A stretch of DNA of 60,000 bases, taken from Symbiodinium natans (Eukaryota > Sar > Dinophyceae > Suessiales > Symbiodiniaceae). Under the pieces are notes generated by a model. That model did no database searches and was not told the origin of the DNA. It saw only the letters and a program-made list of their open reading frames with translations. The first letter of the stretch is position 1; every line of letters begins with the position of its first letter. A program made the translations under genes and the position numbers. Below are positions 28,171-37,447 of the stretch, in pieces. Location of the stretch: NCBI GenBank assembly GCA_905221605.1, contig CAJNDS010002383.1, forward strand, positions 1 to 60,000. Direction: 5' to 3'.

Positions 28171-28232
28171 CGCGTGCGCGTGCGCGTGCGCGTGCGCGTG
28201 CGCGTGCGCGTGCGCGTGTGCGTGTGCGTGTG
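28133..28232. repeat. (TG)n then (CG/TGCG)n microsatellite
   Basis: About 15 TG units grading into GTGCGC repeats. Potential Z-DNA-forming tract. Confidence 0.95.
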
Positions 28233-28445
28233 CGTGTTTCTCTTCTGTCCCGTGTCTGTTTTTGTATAAAGAACAAAGAACGTCTTTGTTCTGCTGACTT
28301 AAACCAAACAAGAAAAGAGACAACACCAAATCCCAACAAAATGCAGCTCCTGAACCGAATTGCCTATACACGTCAAACCCTTCAGACTTCAGACAACCGT
28401 TTATTGCCGAACCCTAAGCTACAAACTCACATCCAGTGCGCACAT

Positions 28446-28506
28446 CCTAAACCCTAAACCCTAAACCCTAAACCCTAAGCCCTAAAACCCAAAGCCCAAA
28501 ACCCTA
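28446..28506 (-). repeat. CCCTAAA array
   Basis: Eight or nine units, degenerate on the right (CCCTAAAACCC, CCCAAAACCC). Its last unit forms the TAG that ends the minus-strand frame to the right. Confidence 0.95.
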
Positions 28507-28590
28507 ATTCGCCGGATGGCAGAGGTCCTCCAGCCTCCGCCTCTCTGCTAGCCTCGCGGGTTGGCTAGCCGAGGCATTGATCGCTCCCTC
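28504..28590 (-). CDS. Possible 3'-terminal exon (AERRRLEDLCHPAN-stop)
   Basis: The minus frame reads AINASASQPARLAERRRLED, then LCHPAN, with a TAG formed at the array junction (AAT-TAG-GG). Composition is helical and charged and third positions are GC-rich. Upstream (28590-28711) are TTC and CCCTCTCT runs. In minus sense these are purine-rich and may be intronic. Confidence 0.35.
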   Translation of the reverse strand, partial: EGAINASASQPARLAERRRLEDLCHPAN

Positions 28591-28678
28591 TTCTTCTTCT
28601 TCTTCTACGGGGCATCGCTCCCTCTCTCCCTCTCTCCCTCTCTCCCTCTCTCCCTCTCTCCCTCTCTCCCTCTCTCCC

Positions 28679-28710
<32 letters not shown>

Positions 28711-28809
28711 TGGGGCATGGGGTGGCCCCCCGCGTGGATGCGCGCCCCAGACCGTCTGCAGCTCAGTTCCTGCTAACGCTCGCAAGGCAGCCGTATTAGC
28801 CTCTCTCTC

Positions 28810-28855
<46 letters not shown>
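28591..28855. repeat. Pyrimidine microsatellites (TTC)n, (CCCTCTCT)n, (TTTC)n and (CT)n
   Basis: 28591-28608 TTC; 28617-28680 CCCTCTCT; 28681-28711 TTTC; 28799-28854 CT. The RERERE- and SLSLS-rich frames across them are repeat translations. Confidence 0.95.
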
Positions 28856-28879
28856 ACCATAGTTATAATTGGTTATAAC

Positions 28880-28940
28880 CTTATTTAAGGTACTTCTACG
28901 TAACCCTGCTTACCATAAAGTACCCATGAACCTCCAACTT
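28880..28940. mobile_element. MITE-like family B, diverged partial copy
   Basis: Ends with AAAGTACCCATGAACCTCCAA, closely matching the right arm of the element at 5599-5733. The left arm is reduced to GGTACTTCTAC. Confidence 0.45.
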
Positions 28941-28959
28941 TCTCGCTCGCTCTGCCGCG

Positions 28960-29045
28960 CCATCCCAAGGGCCGAGCAAACAAGCGCAACTCGGGCCCGC
29001 AGAAGGGAGGTGTCAGATTGCCACGCGCCGTACCCGGCTACGCGG
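28960..29045 (+). CDS. Exon candidate upstream of a TTTAGGG mini-intron
   Basis: An open GC-rich segment ending CTACGCGG|GTTTAGGG. Three plus frames are open. The one in phase with the next exon reads PSKQAQLGPAEGRCQIATRR. Frame choice is uncertain. Confidence 0.35.
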
Positions 29046-29104
29046 GTTTAGGGTTTAGGGTTTAGGGTTTAGGGTTTAGGGTTTAGGGTTTAAACACCCC
29101 ACAG
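29046..29104 (+). repeat. TTTAGGG array likely forming most of a 59-nt intron
   Basis: Starts GTTTAGGG directly after the exon candidate, contains about seven units, and ends TTTAAACACCCCACAG, a normal-looking acceptor outside the repeat. Confidence 0.6.
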
Positions 29105-29189
29105 TCATCGCCTCTCCACCACCCGGTCCGCCACTGCTGGACAAGGCTTCCCCCCAGAGGAAGCCAATAGCTACTTCATTCTCGTGAAG
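29105..29189 (+). CDS. Exon candidate (GQGFPPEEANSYFILVK)
   Basis: Between CACCCCACAG| and GTGAAG|GTCATG the frame reads HRLSTTRSATAGQGFPPEEA, then NSYFILVK. It is strongly protein-like with consensus boundaries on both sides. No family recognised. It may belong with the Cys-rich exon at 30150-30266. Confidence 0.5.
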
Positions 29190-29696
29190 GTCATGAGGCG
29201 CTTAGAAGCCTGTGTCCCAGGAAGCTGCGATTCGGGGTGCTTATATCGTGCTTCGATTCTCATGCGTACATGGTGCTTAAATACTGCTTGCATAGTATTC
29301 AGATGCCGTACAGGTTACAGGGCAGCTCCGAGGCACTTACAAGTGATTCCTGTACCCCTGATTTACACCAAACACGACAACACGAGTGTGTAGTTTTCTG
29401 GCATGCAGCAATCTGACCTTACATCAAGACCTCCAGTTCTGCGCCTTACATCCTGCTTATATATACGTCTAAGCAGAATACAAGCAGGAAGTAAGGCCTC
29501 AAATCCTTGCCACATGGAGCGGACGCTCCATACGCTCCCTTACATAAGCATGTGCGACATGAGACATGGACCCCCCATGCCCTTGTGAACCCTGAGAAAC
29601 CCTCGTCAACAAGAAGTGGCATCACTACAGCTTTTTGGCCTTCTCTCTTCCAGCAGCTTCTGGTTGTCCTGGCCACCATGCCTTGAAGCCTCTCCG

Positions 29697-29742
29697 GGGT
29701 TTAGGGTTTAGGGTTTAGGCTTTAGGCTTTAGGGTTTAGGGT
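29697..29742 (+). repeat. TTTAGGG array with CTTTAGG variants
   Basis: About six units. Confidence 0.95.
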
Positions 29743-30042
29743 TGTGTGTTCGTGTACGCGCTTCCACGATTGACCGGCCATATTGCTCCCTGATCTCTAG
29801 AGACCTGAGGTTCCGAATCTCCAAAGAAAACATACCACTCATGTGACATAAGATTCGCACCCGTCAGCATGCAAGGAAAGTTCAGGGGCCTATGTAGCTT
29901 TACACGATGTCGGTTCAGCGCGGGTGCGTCTAGTGAAGTCGAGTGGTTACCGAAGGTGTCCAAGACCAAAGCGATAAAACCCCAAAACACCTTCGAGCAT
30001 TCAAAACCCCCACGAGTTCTGCCACTCAATCAAAGGAATGAG

Positions 30043-30143
30043 TTGGCATGTTCTCCCCAAAAAAAAACAGTCCTTAATGGGGACTATAATCGGGGTATTC
30101 TAATCCCTATTAAGGACTCTTAGTGTACGGGGGAACATCCCAA
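30043..30143. mobile_element. MITE-like inverted repeat, family A, copy 4
   Basis: Left arm TTGGCATGTTCTCCCC then CAGTCCTTAATGGGGACTAT; right arm AATCCCTATTAAGGACTCTT then GGGGGAACATCCCAA. Flanked by 8-bp direct repeats ggaatgag (30035) and ggaatgaa (30144). Confidence 0.88.
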
Positions 30144-30149
30144 GGAATG

Positions 30150-30266
30150 AATAATGAAGCTGCCTGCGCATGCGGGAGGTGCGATTGCGGCATGGCGGGG
30201 GAAGGGGGTGGAGATGCATCATCGCTGTCGTCCTGCACCAGGGATTCTGAAACAGCATTAAGTCGG
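30150..30266 (+). CDS. Exon candidate, cysteine-rich
   Basis: The plus frame reads EAACACGRCDCGMAGEGGG, then DASSLSSCTRDSETALSR, and stops at a G|GTTTAGGG donor supplied by the array. CxCxxCxC spacing could bind metal, but no family is recognised. The segment starts right after MITE copy 4, so the element sits in or next to the preceding intron. Confidence 0.42.
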
Positions 30267-30331
30267 GTTTAGGGTTTAGGGTTTAGGGTTTAGGGTTTAG
30301 GGTTTAGGGTTTAGGGTTTAGGGTTTAGGGC
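30267..30331 (+). repeat. TTTAGGG array (9 units)
   Basis: Perfect units. Confidence 0.97.
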
Positions 30332-30757
30332 TTAAGTCATGCCGTCTTTCTCTCACACACACACACACCCACCCACCCACCCGCATTCTTGCACGCACGC
30401 TACGGTACAGTGAATGATGTACAGTCCAATGGCGTTGGAAGTTAGGCTTTTGATGCTCTTGTGTTTCCACGGGTGTCTTTGTGAAGTTTTCCGATTTCAG
30501 AAAGAGAAAGAGGACTTTTTGACTTTGCATTCGCAGAACCGTCCCCTGGTCCCATGCGCGGCATTGGCGACACGCCGAACTTTCGAGAAAAAAATCCAGC
30601 GCGGCTAACAGGAGCTGTGTATCCACATCGCCGTAAACTAAGACTCGTAACTCAAGTGCATGAGCCCGAGCGGTGCTAGTAACTACGTTTCTGTACGGGC
30701 CTAGCTCTGAGCAAAGGCCAAATCAGATCATGAATCCGGCATCACTCGCAGCACAGA

Positions 30758-31725
30758 TTAGAGACTGTCAGTAAGTTGAAAGCACAATACGTAACAGTTT
30801 TCACTCAAAGACCGGGAGTATGTAGGATGACATACTGTAGCCGGTTTCCCATCATCCGTACACCACCATGTGTAAGGCGGGCTCCCCGTGGGGGCCGACG
30901 GTCTCCCCGAGGGGGCCGAAATTCCCCGGTCACCAACGGAAGCAGCTGAAGCTGAGGAAGTCAGCAGCTCCTGAGCAGCATCCGCGCATTTAGGAGGGTG
31001 CGCTAAAAAGGAGCGGTAGTGACCCTGCTCGGGTCTCGGCCCCTGGTGTAGTATCCCTGCAATGAGAGTGTAAGCAGTCCACTCAACATCATGCTTTGAG
31101 CCTTTGAATACCGGGAAGCTCACCTGCTGTAGTGCCCGGCATGGAATCTTGATCCGGTTTTTGCCTCTTGTTGCACTGGCGTACCGGGCAAGACACACAA
31201 GCAAAAAGCGGGGTTTGTTGAGGAGTCCATGAGGAATCTTCTGTTCATGCCAATTAGTGATGCAGGTCTGCAGCGTAGAATTTGCGAGCCTAGGGAGAGG
31301 CAGGTCCACACAGAAGAGGCCCTGTGTCAGCGGTCGTCGAGCAGCGACGGTGCCGGGAAGTGGACGGGCCTCCCAACGACACTCCAAGTAGGACAATGGA
31401 TGTCTTGCAAGCAAATGGTGGATGAGCTCCATACAGTCTTGCTGCTGATGCATCTGGGGCCAGTCCGCTAGCAGGGTCCCCCAGTGGGCCAGTTGAGGCA
31501 AAACAAGGCTTCGAGGGCCACAAAAAGGGTGGTGTGGTTTCCACAACAACCCTAATGCTTGTTCCAGCGAGGTGGCACCCCCGAGGGGGCCAATTCTGGA
31601 CTGTTGAGCATGTATGTAAGCCAGCAGATAGACCGCAGCATGCAAGTAGCAGAGATTGTCAGGGTTACGCAGAACGAGCGACGACAATGGCAAAGGAATG
31701 CACAGACTACTGGGGGCCAGACCAT
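30758..31725 (-). CDS. LINE: ubiquitin-specific-protease-like (C19/UCH) domain
   Basis: Reads LRNPDNLCYLHAAVYLLA at the Cys box (catalytic Cys residue 947, codon 31649-31651), RPEQGHYRSFL at the His box (His 1157, codon 31019-31021) and WWCTDDGKP (Asp 1212/1213) followed by CYVLCFQ. The NxxNxCYxN...GHY...W...DD pattern matches C19 peptidases, and all three catalytic positions are present. Such a domain could deubiquitinate host or element proteins. It differs from the consensus NxGNTCYLN at several positions, so activity is unproven. Confidence 0.75.
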
Positions 31726-32763
31726 TTACCACCCCACTGCCTCCTGAATCTCCTTGATCAACGGCGACTTCTCGGGGCGGGCTGGCTTCAATCGAAGGGA
31801 CAACAGGAGCAAGGCGGAGCTGGCGAACCACTTGCGGAAGATCGCCATTGCCTCCGCTGCCCCCGGGGCCTGCATCGAGAGCTCCAGCACGAAGGTGGCC
31901 GTTTCCGAGGTGGAGCCCGGCCTGGCATTCCGTGCCGCCGCAAACTTCAGGACCAGCTCGGGCGCTTTGAGCAGGGCCTTGAGGCGCCTGGCCTCCGCCA
32001 GCACTTGGTCTTGAGTAAGCGTCCCCTCTTGACGAGGGACGAGCCTCTGCTCCTCCGCATTCCAATCGAGGAAGTTGTATTCCATGTCGCTGGTGATCCA
32101 GCCCATTTCCTGCGCCTTGGCCTGAGCGGCCTTGTCTCCGCCGAAGGTGGTCACCCTCGTGACAATCTCCGCGGCCACATACTGAAGGAGAGTCTGCTTG
32201 AGGGATTTGGTGACCGCCCCCTTGCTCCTCTGCTCCCTCCAGTTCGCCGCCACCTCGTGCAGTAGCGGCACCATCAACTGTGGGCCGTTGCCGTTCTTGA
32301 ACGTGAAGAGGATGGTGTGGTCGCTCTGGAGGCGCGCCAGATAGTCCGACTGCACCACTATAGCTTTGGCAACTCGATGGAGAAGGGCATGGTCGTCCAA
32401 AGAAGTCTGTGAGGAGCCTGGGCGGTGGTCGCGATGTCCCCGTCCGTCTTGATGGCCCTTCGTGCGGCTGCCCTGTGCAGGGGCCGACTGATGCCCTCCC
32501 CTGCCCATTGGCGGCGGCTGGTGGCGCTGCATGCGCCCCTGCTGCGGCCCTTTGCCTCCTGGGTGAGCAAACTTCGCCTCTCTCTCCGGGGCCTCGCCGT
32601 CCAGCTGCAGAAGAGGTCTCTTCCCCAGAACCTCTCCGAAGATCGTCTTTTCTTCGCTGTCTAACTCCGTCTGGAAGTCGTCCATCATTGCTGGCAGGGA
32701 GCACACAATCCGCTGCCGGTATGGAGCAAGGTGTTCCAAGTGATGGCTGGGTACGGGACGAGG
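31726..32763 (-). CDS. LINE: linker segment in a displaced frame
   Basis: The frame carrying the fingers stays open through this 1-kb GC-rich stretch but turns into arginine/glycine-rich nonsense. A different minus frame, open from 32763 to a TAA at 31726, reads like protein: SLDDHALLHRVAKAIVVQ, then SDYLARLQSDHTILFTFK, then EMGWITSDMEYNFLDWN. I judge this to be the real linker, so one frame change is needed near 32735-32763 and a second near 31690-31726. Either the copy carries indels or translation is frame-shifted; indels in a truncated copy are simpler. Confidence 0.7.
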   Translation of the reverse strand, partial: PRPVPSHHLEHLAPYRQRIVCSLPAMMDDFQTELDSEEKTIFGEVLGKRPLLQLDGEAPEREAKFAHPGGKGPQQGRMQRHQPPPMGRGGHQSAPAQGSRTKGHQDGRGHRDHRPGSSQTSLDDHALLHRVAKAIVVQSDYLARLQSDHTILFTFKNGNGPQLMVPLLHEVAANWREQRSKGAVTKSLKQTLLQYVAAEIVTRVTTFGGDKAAQAKAQEMGWITSDMEYNFLDWNAEEQRLVPRQEGTLTQDQVLAEARRLKALLKAPELVLKFAAARNARPGSTSETATFVLELSMQAPGAAEAMAIFRKWFASSALLLLSLRLKPARPEKSPLIKEIQEAVGW

Positions 32764-34573
32764 CTACGCTGACCAAGCTATATATGCAGGCCTGCCACAA
32801 CACCGGGCAGGTAGAGGAGTGCTGATCCGTACGTGTGACAGAAGCACCGCAGAACGGACACGGCGAAATGATATGACCTACCCTTTTGCAATCCGCCGCC
32901 GCTGCGCTGCCGTGCGCTTCATAAACCTCCGGGTGGACATGCCTGTAGTGTAGCTTAATGCTCCGCACCGAGACCAGCCACTGTCCGCACAATGCACAGA
33001 ACTGCCGAAGAACTGCCTGAGTGTCGGACCTCCGGGCGAACTTGATCCAGTCCTGGGGAGGGAAGGCAGGCTGATTAGCAAGTATTGCCAAAGGCTCAGA
33101 GATGGTGCCAGACAGAGCCCCCGGGGAACTGGTAGCTTCAGGTCTGGGGGGGTCAAGGCAGGGAGTAGACTCCTTGTTCGGTTCCGTGATCAGGGGTGGG
33201 GGCGCGTCTGCGGACGGTTCCTGATCTTGACTGGCGCCAAGAGCCGTTGTGGATTCACTGTGCTGTCGCCATTGTGCCGTACAGTGTCCCTTTTGGATAT
33301 GTCGCTTGAGGTTGAACCATGTAACATAATCCTTAGAGCAGTGTCGACAAACCGGCATCCCCTCCTTACTATGGCCTCGGACAGCAGCGGCATTGACCTC
33401 AATTTGCGGATTGACCAGCGCCACTTCATGATACTTTTGATGGTGCTTTTTGAGAGTGGCAAGATCCGGAAACCATAGATTACAAGTAGGACACGAAAGT
33501 TGCACAAATCTGGGGCCATGTGTTCCCGCAACTTGCTGAGTAAACGGCACCCCTTGGAGGGGGCCGGGCAGCGCAGCTACACGGAGAGTTTCTTCAACCG
33601 CTTGAGTGTGTTCTAGTCCGCTGGAGCAGGTGATCTCGTAGTTCGGAGGGGGAACATGGTCCAGGTGCGAAGTGAGGGCTAACTTGGACTCCGTGCAGTG
33701 GACTAACCAAGAAAGAATACGAGGCCTTGCCACCATGGGATCGCGGGAGTCCCTCGCCTTGGCAAGAACCCGTTGACCGCAGCGCGTCAGGAACATAAGC
33801 GGGTCTTCGACCCCTAGTCGCTCAAGCAAGGCACGACTGGGCTCTTTTGTCATGTGAGCAAAACTGCGTGCAATAGCGCGCAGGTGTTTCACCAAGACAA
33901 CAGTGATGCGCTCAATGTGCTTCTGTTGTAAAGCAACGAGGTGCAGACCATACAGTGCCGAACTACGCACACATGCGATCCACAGCTGCACTCGCTTAGC
34001 CAGCGGTAAACTACGTGAGTGGAGAATTTTGAGCAGGCGCGCTCGCTGAGCCTCAGCTACCTGGAGTCTGTGTTCAACTGTGGCAGTGGTAGCGTCCTTG
34101 TAGGACAATACAATCCCAAGATACGTAAGTTGGTCTACGATTGGCAACTTTAAGGCTTTGCCTTGAGATTGGGGGATGAGCAGGTAGCGGCCCTCCGAAG
34201 TGGAGGCCGTGTGCGCACGCCACCACTGCTGCGCGCGGCGACCTTTGTGAGCAACGATGAGCTGAGTCTTGCGGTGCTGGACTTGGAGACCGAGCTGAGC
34301 CAGGATATGAAAACAGTCTGCAATGTTGTTCACCATCCGGTTGAGAGTAGGGACATCTGAGAATTCCCACTGCAGAAGTAAGTCGTCCGCGAACATAGTC
34401 GCGTCATTTTGGATCCAGTCCAAGGACGAAGCGTTTGCCACGGCGCGAAGCAGGGCAATGGTGACCAGGGTCCAGAGACTGGGTGCCAAAGGGCATCCTT
34501 GACGAACGCCCGAAAGAGAAAGAGGGGGAGGGAGAGAGAGGGAGAGAGAGAGAGTGTGCGCGAGAGATTTGCC
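32764..34573 (-). CDS. LINE: C-terminal reverse transcriptase and zinc-finger region
   Basis: Numbered from the TTG at 34489: RT motif C FADD at residues 33-36 (34382-34393), a YLG motif at 123-125 as in LINE RTs, then C2H2 fingers at C333/C336/H350/H354, C381/C384/H397/H402 and C498/C501/H514/H519. A CPFC...H...C finger follows at C544/C547/H557/C561. The RT part would polymerise cDNA on nicked target DNA; the fingers probably bind nucleic acid. Motif B is in frame upstream of the listed start codon. The zinc-finger region appears undamaged. Confidence 0.8.
34529..34562. repeat. (GA)n / (GGGAGA)n tract at the LINE 5' junction
   Basis: Purine-rich on the plus strand. It marks the point where recognisable RT sequence ends. 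Confidence 0.9.
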
Positions 34574-34631
34574 CTAAGCCCGAAGCGGCACATCCGAAAC
34601 CCGCTTTGGGGTGCACAAGAATTGGCAACTA

Positions 34632-34656
34632 GGTTTTAGGGTTTAGGGTTTAGGGT
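34632..34656 (+). repeat. TTTAGGG short array
   Basis: Three units between the LINE end and exon candidate 34666-34738. Confidence 0.9.
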
Positions 34657-34665
34657 AACAATCAC

Positions 34666-34738
34666 CTCATGGACTTCTTGTGGACGAGCTCGTCGGCAAT
34701 GGTGTTGGGCAGTTGCGGTTGCGCATTCGCGCCGGTGG
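34666..34738 (-). CDS. Exon candidate (QPQLPNTIADELVHKKSM)
   Basis: Acceptor CATGTCTAG| and donor ATGAG|GTGATTG enclose a 73-nt frame reading GANAQPQLPNTIADELVHKK, then SM. Boundaries are good and composition is protein-like. Unknown family. The LINE begins about 90 nt downstream of the donor, consistent with insertion into the following intron. Confidence 0.42.
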
Positions 34739-34874
34739 CTAGACATGTGTAATTAGGCGGTGGAAGGACTTATTCCCGATACCAACTGCAAACTATAGGC
34801 ACCAGTTGAGATCCAATCCAACCGAAACTCTGCGCGGCTGCGTTAATGGTGCTAAGCATCCTCTCGTTCCCCAG

Positions 34875-35155
34875 AACGGTGTCATACCTACAGATAGGAC
34901 ATGTAGTTGTCTCATCTTTATTGTTTAGAAACCTTTGACGTTTTTGTTGATTTTCTGTACATGGATTTGTTCTTTCTGCTATGCTCCCTACAGGTATTAC
35001 ATGCTATGTATCCTTCTTCAAGCTTTTCAACTTCTGATTACCTTGACATTTACTGCGGTCATTCCTTCCTTTAAGTCTATATTTCTTACCTATGTCCAAA
35101 CAGTCCCTACATGTTTTACGTAGACATTCTTTACTTTCATGCTTATCAACTCATT
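34875..35155 (-). pseudogene. Decayed virus-like CPIC zinc-binding protein, second copy
   Basis: In an AT-rich patch the minus strand carries, in shifting frames, KECLRKTCRDCLDIGKKYR, ACNTCREHSRKNKSMYRK and NNKDETTTCPICRYDTV. The last string is clearly related to RNDETITCPICKYDIKK in the island at 37.4-38.1 kb. CxxC-rich, lysine-rich proteins of this kind are common in large DNA viruses of protists. Several stops and frame changes make this copy non-functional. Confidence 0.55.
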
Positions 35156-35159
35156 TGTG

Positions 35160-36335
35160 CGTTTTGTTTGCTTGCATGCTTTTCATAACATGTACCGTGT
35201 TTTACAATCCCTGCCTGTAGGAAACTCAACAACAGTAGTACGAGTATCATCTTCTGTACTAATTATTAGTAGATAATAATTTATGAGTAGGTTTTCAGTT
35301 CTTCGATATAATTTATTTTTGCAATACTAAGGCTAGTAGGTTTCGGATTCAATATATCCAATGGCGAACGTCCTTTGCAGCGCCTCATGGCCGTCGCTGC
35401 CGGAGAGGAAAGTCACAAACAAATCAGATGTTCTCAGCACGTTGGGGTTAGAAGATACTGCCCTAACTCCGCAAACGTGGCAATTCCCTTGGAAAGAGGC
35501 GAACGTGAACCAAGCCTGTGTCCAACATTTTCTGAAGCCATCATGCGAACAACCCTACTACCGTACTGTGACCCATAAACTGACCAAAAAAAAACTCGCT
35601 TTGCTCATCTTGGGTATATGGTAAAGTACCTTGACAGATATTGGGCTATAGTTGTGCGGTGGTGGTGTAATTGCCCCAAACTGGGCGAGGCTATCCCTAA
35701 CTTGGTTCCCCGCTCTAGAAGGATCCGAAAAGTTGGCTTGTCGGAGCACTATCGCCGACGCCTCACTGTTGGAGTAGTCGGAGTGATTCCTGCAGAGTGC
35801 AAGAACCCAGTGTATCTGACTGGAAAAATGAAAGATCCACTGGCGCACTCAGGACCCTTCGCGACATCATGACCCCAATCACTCTGAAGCATCGGCCGCG
35901 GAATGCGCACTGCTTCGGGGGAATGCAGCACGCCGTTAGCAATGCTAATCTCACATGCCCAGCTCTTGAGGCCATGGGCCATCCCTAGATCACGCGCGCC
36001 CGCCGCCGGTCAAGATAACTGGCATACAGTTGGCCGAAAAGTAGCTTGCAGCGGGGTAATCAGAAGCCCCAAGCCCGGGCCCCAATCAATCTGCAACCGA
36101 TAGAGACTCCAAGTCAAAAATCCTGAAAGTTTGTCACCCTCCCCGGAAACCTCAAACATCTTCACGCTTGCGGCTCACTCCTGCCCTCCACATCTGAGGC
36201 GCTATAGCCACTGTAATCCGTAGACCTCGGCTGTGAAGAGGTCTTTGGGACTCTGAGGCTTGAGAGACACCATAGGCCAGAGGGCTGGGAGCTGTTCAGA
36301 CTCTTCACACTGTTCGGAAAATGTCCACTTCTCTA
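35160..36335. other. Unassigned stretch, left part AT-rich
   Basis: 35160-35350 continues the AT-rich patch and may be part of the same foreign fragment. 35360-36110 has overlapping frames on both strands with no domain recognised. Confidence 0.4.
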
Positions 36336-36339
36336 CTAG

Positions 36340-36366
36340 TTGCTTAATAATTGGGTTCTTAAGCAA
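36340..36366. mobile_element. MITE-like family C, internally deleted copy
   Basis: TTGCTTAATAATTGGGTTCT then TAAGCAA: only the termini of the 85-bp family C element remain, preceded by the same CTACTAG. Confidence 0.65.
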
Positions 36367-36553
36367 ATAGCGGTTCTGTGTTTGCTCCTGAAAAACTTCC
36401 GAGGGGCATGGAGCGTGGCCGCGAATCGGGTCGTGAGTCGCCTAGGTGGCAGAGTCCGGGTTTGAGCAGTGTGGGCTGCACTGTAAGGCTTATGGTGTTG
36501 GGAGTTGCGGTGATGGGTTTTGCATCATGCTTTCGCCAAGAGCCAAAACCCTC

Positions 36554-36609
36554 CTAAACCCTAAACCCTAAACCCTAAACCCGAAACCCTAAACCCTAAA
36601 CCCTAAACC
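36554..36609 (-). repeat. CCCTAAA array (8 units)
   Basis: Donor side (GT of GTTTAGG) of the minus-strand exon candidate at 36609-36709. Confidence 0.95.
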
Positions 36610-36709
36610 CCAAGTCCGGATCCCAGGCCGCGGGCCGAGCTGGATGCCGCGCGACTGCCGCTTCTTGGCGGCGCCCTACCACCGTGCTCAGGCTGAAGTT
36701 GGGGCTTAG
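36609..36709 (-). CDS. Exon candidate (FSLSTVVGRRQEAAVARHPA)
   Basis: Acceptor CCTAAACCAG| and donor TTGGG|GTTTAG bound a frame reading SPNFSLSTVVGRRQEAAVAR, then HPARPAAWDPDLG, with mostly G/C third positions. It lies between a CCCTAAA array (left) and a TTTAGG-type array (right). No family recognised. It could be in the same gene as 34666-34738. Confidence 0.48.
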
Positions 36710-36712
36710 CTG

Positions 36713-36730
36713 GTTTAGGATTTAGGGTTT
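36713..36730 (+). repeat. TTTAGGA/TTTAGGG pair
   Basis: Two units facing the CCCTAAA array at 36554 across the exon candidate. Confidence 0.75.
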
Positions 36731-36773
36731 TTGCCACCCAGGTTTTTTGTTTAGGTTTGTTTTTTTTGGGCGT

Positions 36774-36799
36774 GGGGGGGGGGGGGGGGGGGGGGGGGG
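36774..36799 (+). repeat. Poly-G run (26 nt)
   Basis: Uninterrupted G26, possibly assembly- or replication-sensitive. Confidence 0.97.
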
Positions 36800-37447
36800 A
36801 GGGAGCCCTAGAAGGGTCCCTTAATCTTATTCCCAAGAAACCCCGATAAATACCTTATATAGTCCCTATATACCTATGTAGCCCCGAAATTATCCTAAGG
36901 TTTTCAAATCAATGCAGGTCTTCAGGTCTATGGGAAATTTCGCGTGAAAGGTGGCTCACGAGGGTTTGCGGGGTTGAGGGTCGAGTTCCTACGCCACCTG
37001 CTTGAAGCTCCAGCTCAGCACCCGATAATGGCCAGTGGTCCATCACCACAGCTGTAAGGGCAAGTAAAACTCTGGACGAACAGTGCTTGACCAGGCCCAA
37101 CTTTTACGCAAATTCTACTGCAAGGTTTCAAACAGGTCTTACTAGTCAGCGGAACCTTGCCCGTGTAAGGTGATAGTGCCACCAGCCGACCACTAACCCA
37201 CCCATTAGAAGATTACTCCTAGACTCCCCCTACATCATCACCAACTATATCACGGTCACCACTACTTCCCCATTACCAAGACCAGTATAGGAAGAACCAA
37301 TCACCCCATCCATATTCCCTAAAGCGGCACGCACCACCACCCCAAAGCGGGCACGGGTCTGTCTCCCCACAGACCACCAGGTTTAGTTTCAAAGGTTGTA
37401 ATCATAATATTCTCGTGGTGCAATGCCTCTCAAAGAATAGAATTATA

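Larger units (their letters stand above)
30758..34573 (-). mobile_element. 5'-truncated LINE-type retrotransposon (RT - zinc fingers - linker - USP-like)
   Basis: A minus-strand open region starting just inside reverse-transcriptase motif B (GVRQGCPLAPSLW) and ending at a TAA at 30758. The order is RT fingers/palm remnant with FADD, thumb-like region, three C2H2-type fingers plus one CCHC-like finger, a conserved linker, then a ubiquitin-specific-protease-like domain. This composite layout is one I associate with dinoflagellate retroelements. The upstream RT motifs (including the motif A aspartate) and any endonuclease are missing, cut off at a (GA/CT)n tract with an in-frame TAG at 34574. 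The element lies just downstream of an exon candidate at 34666-34738, in the same orientation, so probably within an intron. It cannot be autonomous as it stands. A 3' poly-A tail was not seen. Confidence 0.85.

Noticed and set aside
28504-28860. 118-codon minus frame rich in RERERE and KERKE
   Set aside because: Only its last ~27 codons look coding; the rest translates CT, TTTC and CCCTCTCT microsatellites.
32409-32825. Plus-strand frames of 79-243 codons opposite the LINE linker
   Set aside because: Antisense shadows of the GC-rich LINE coding sequence.
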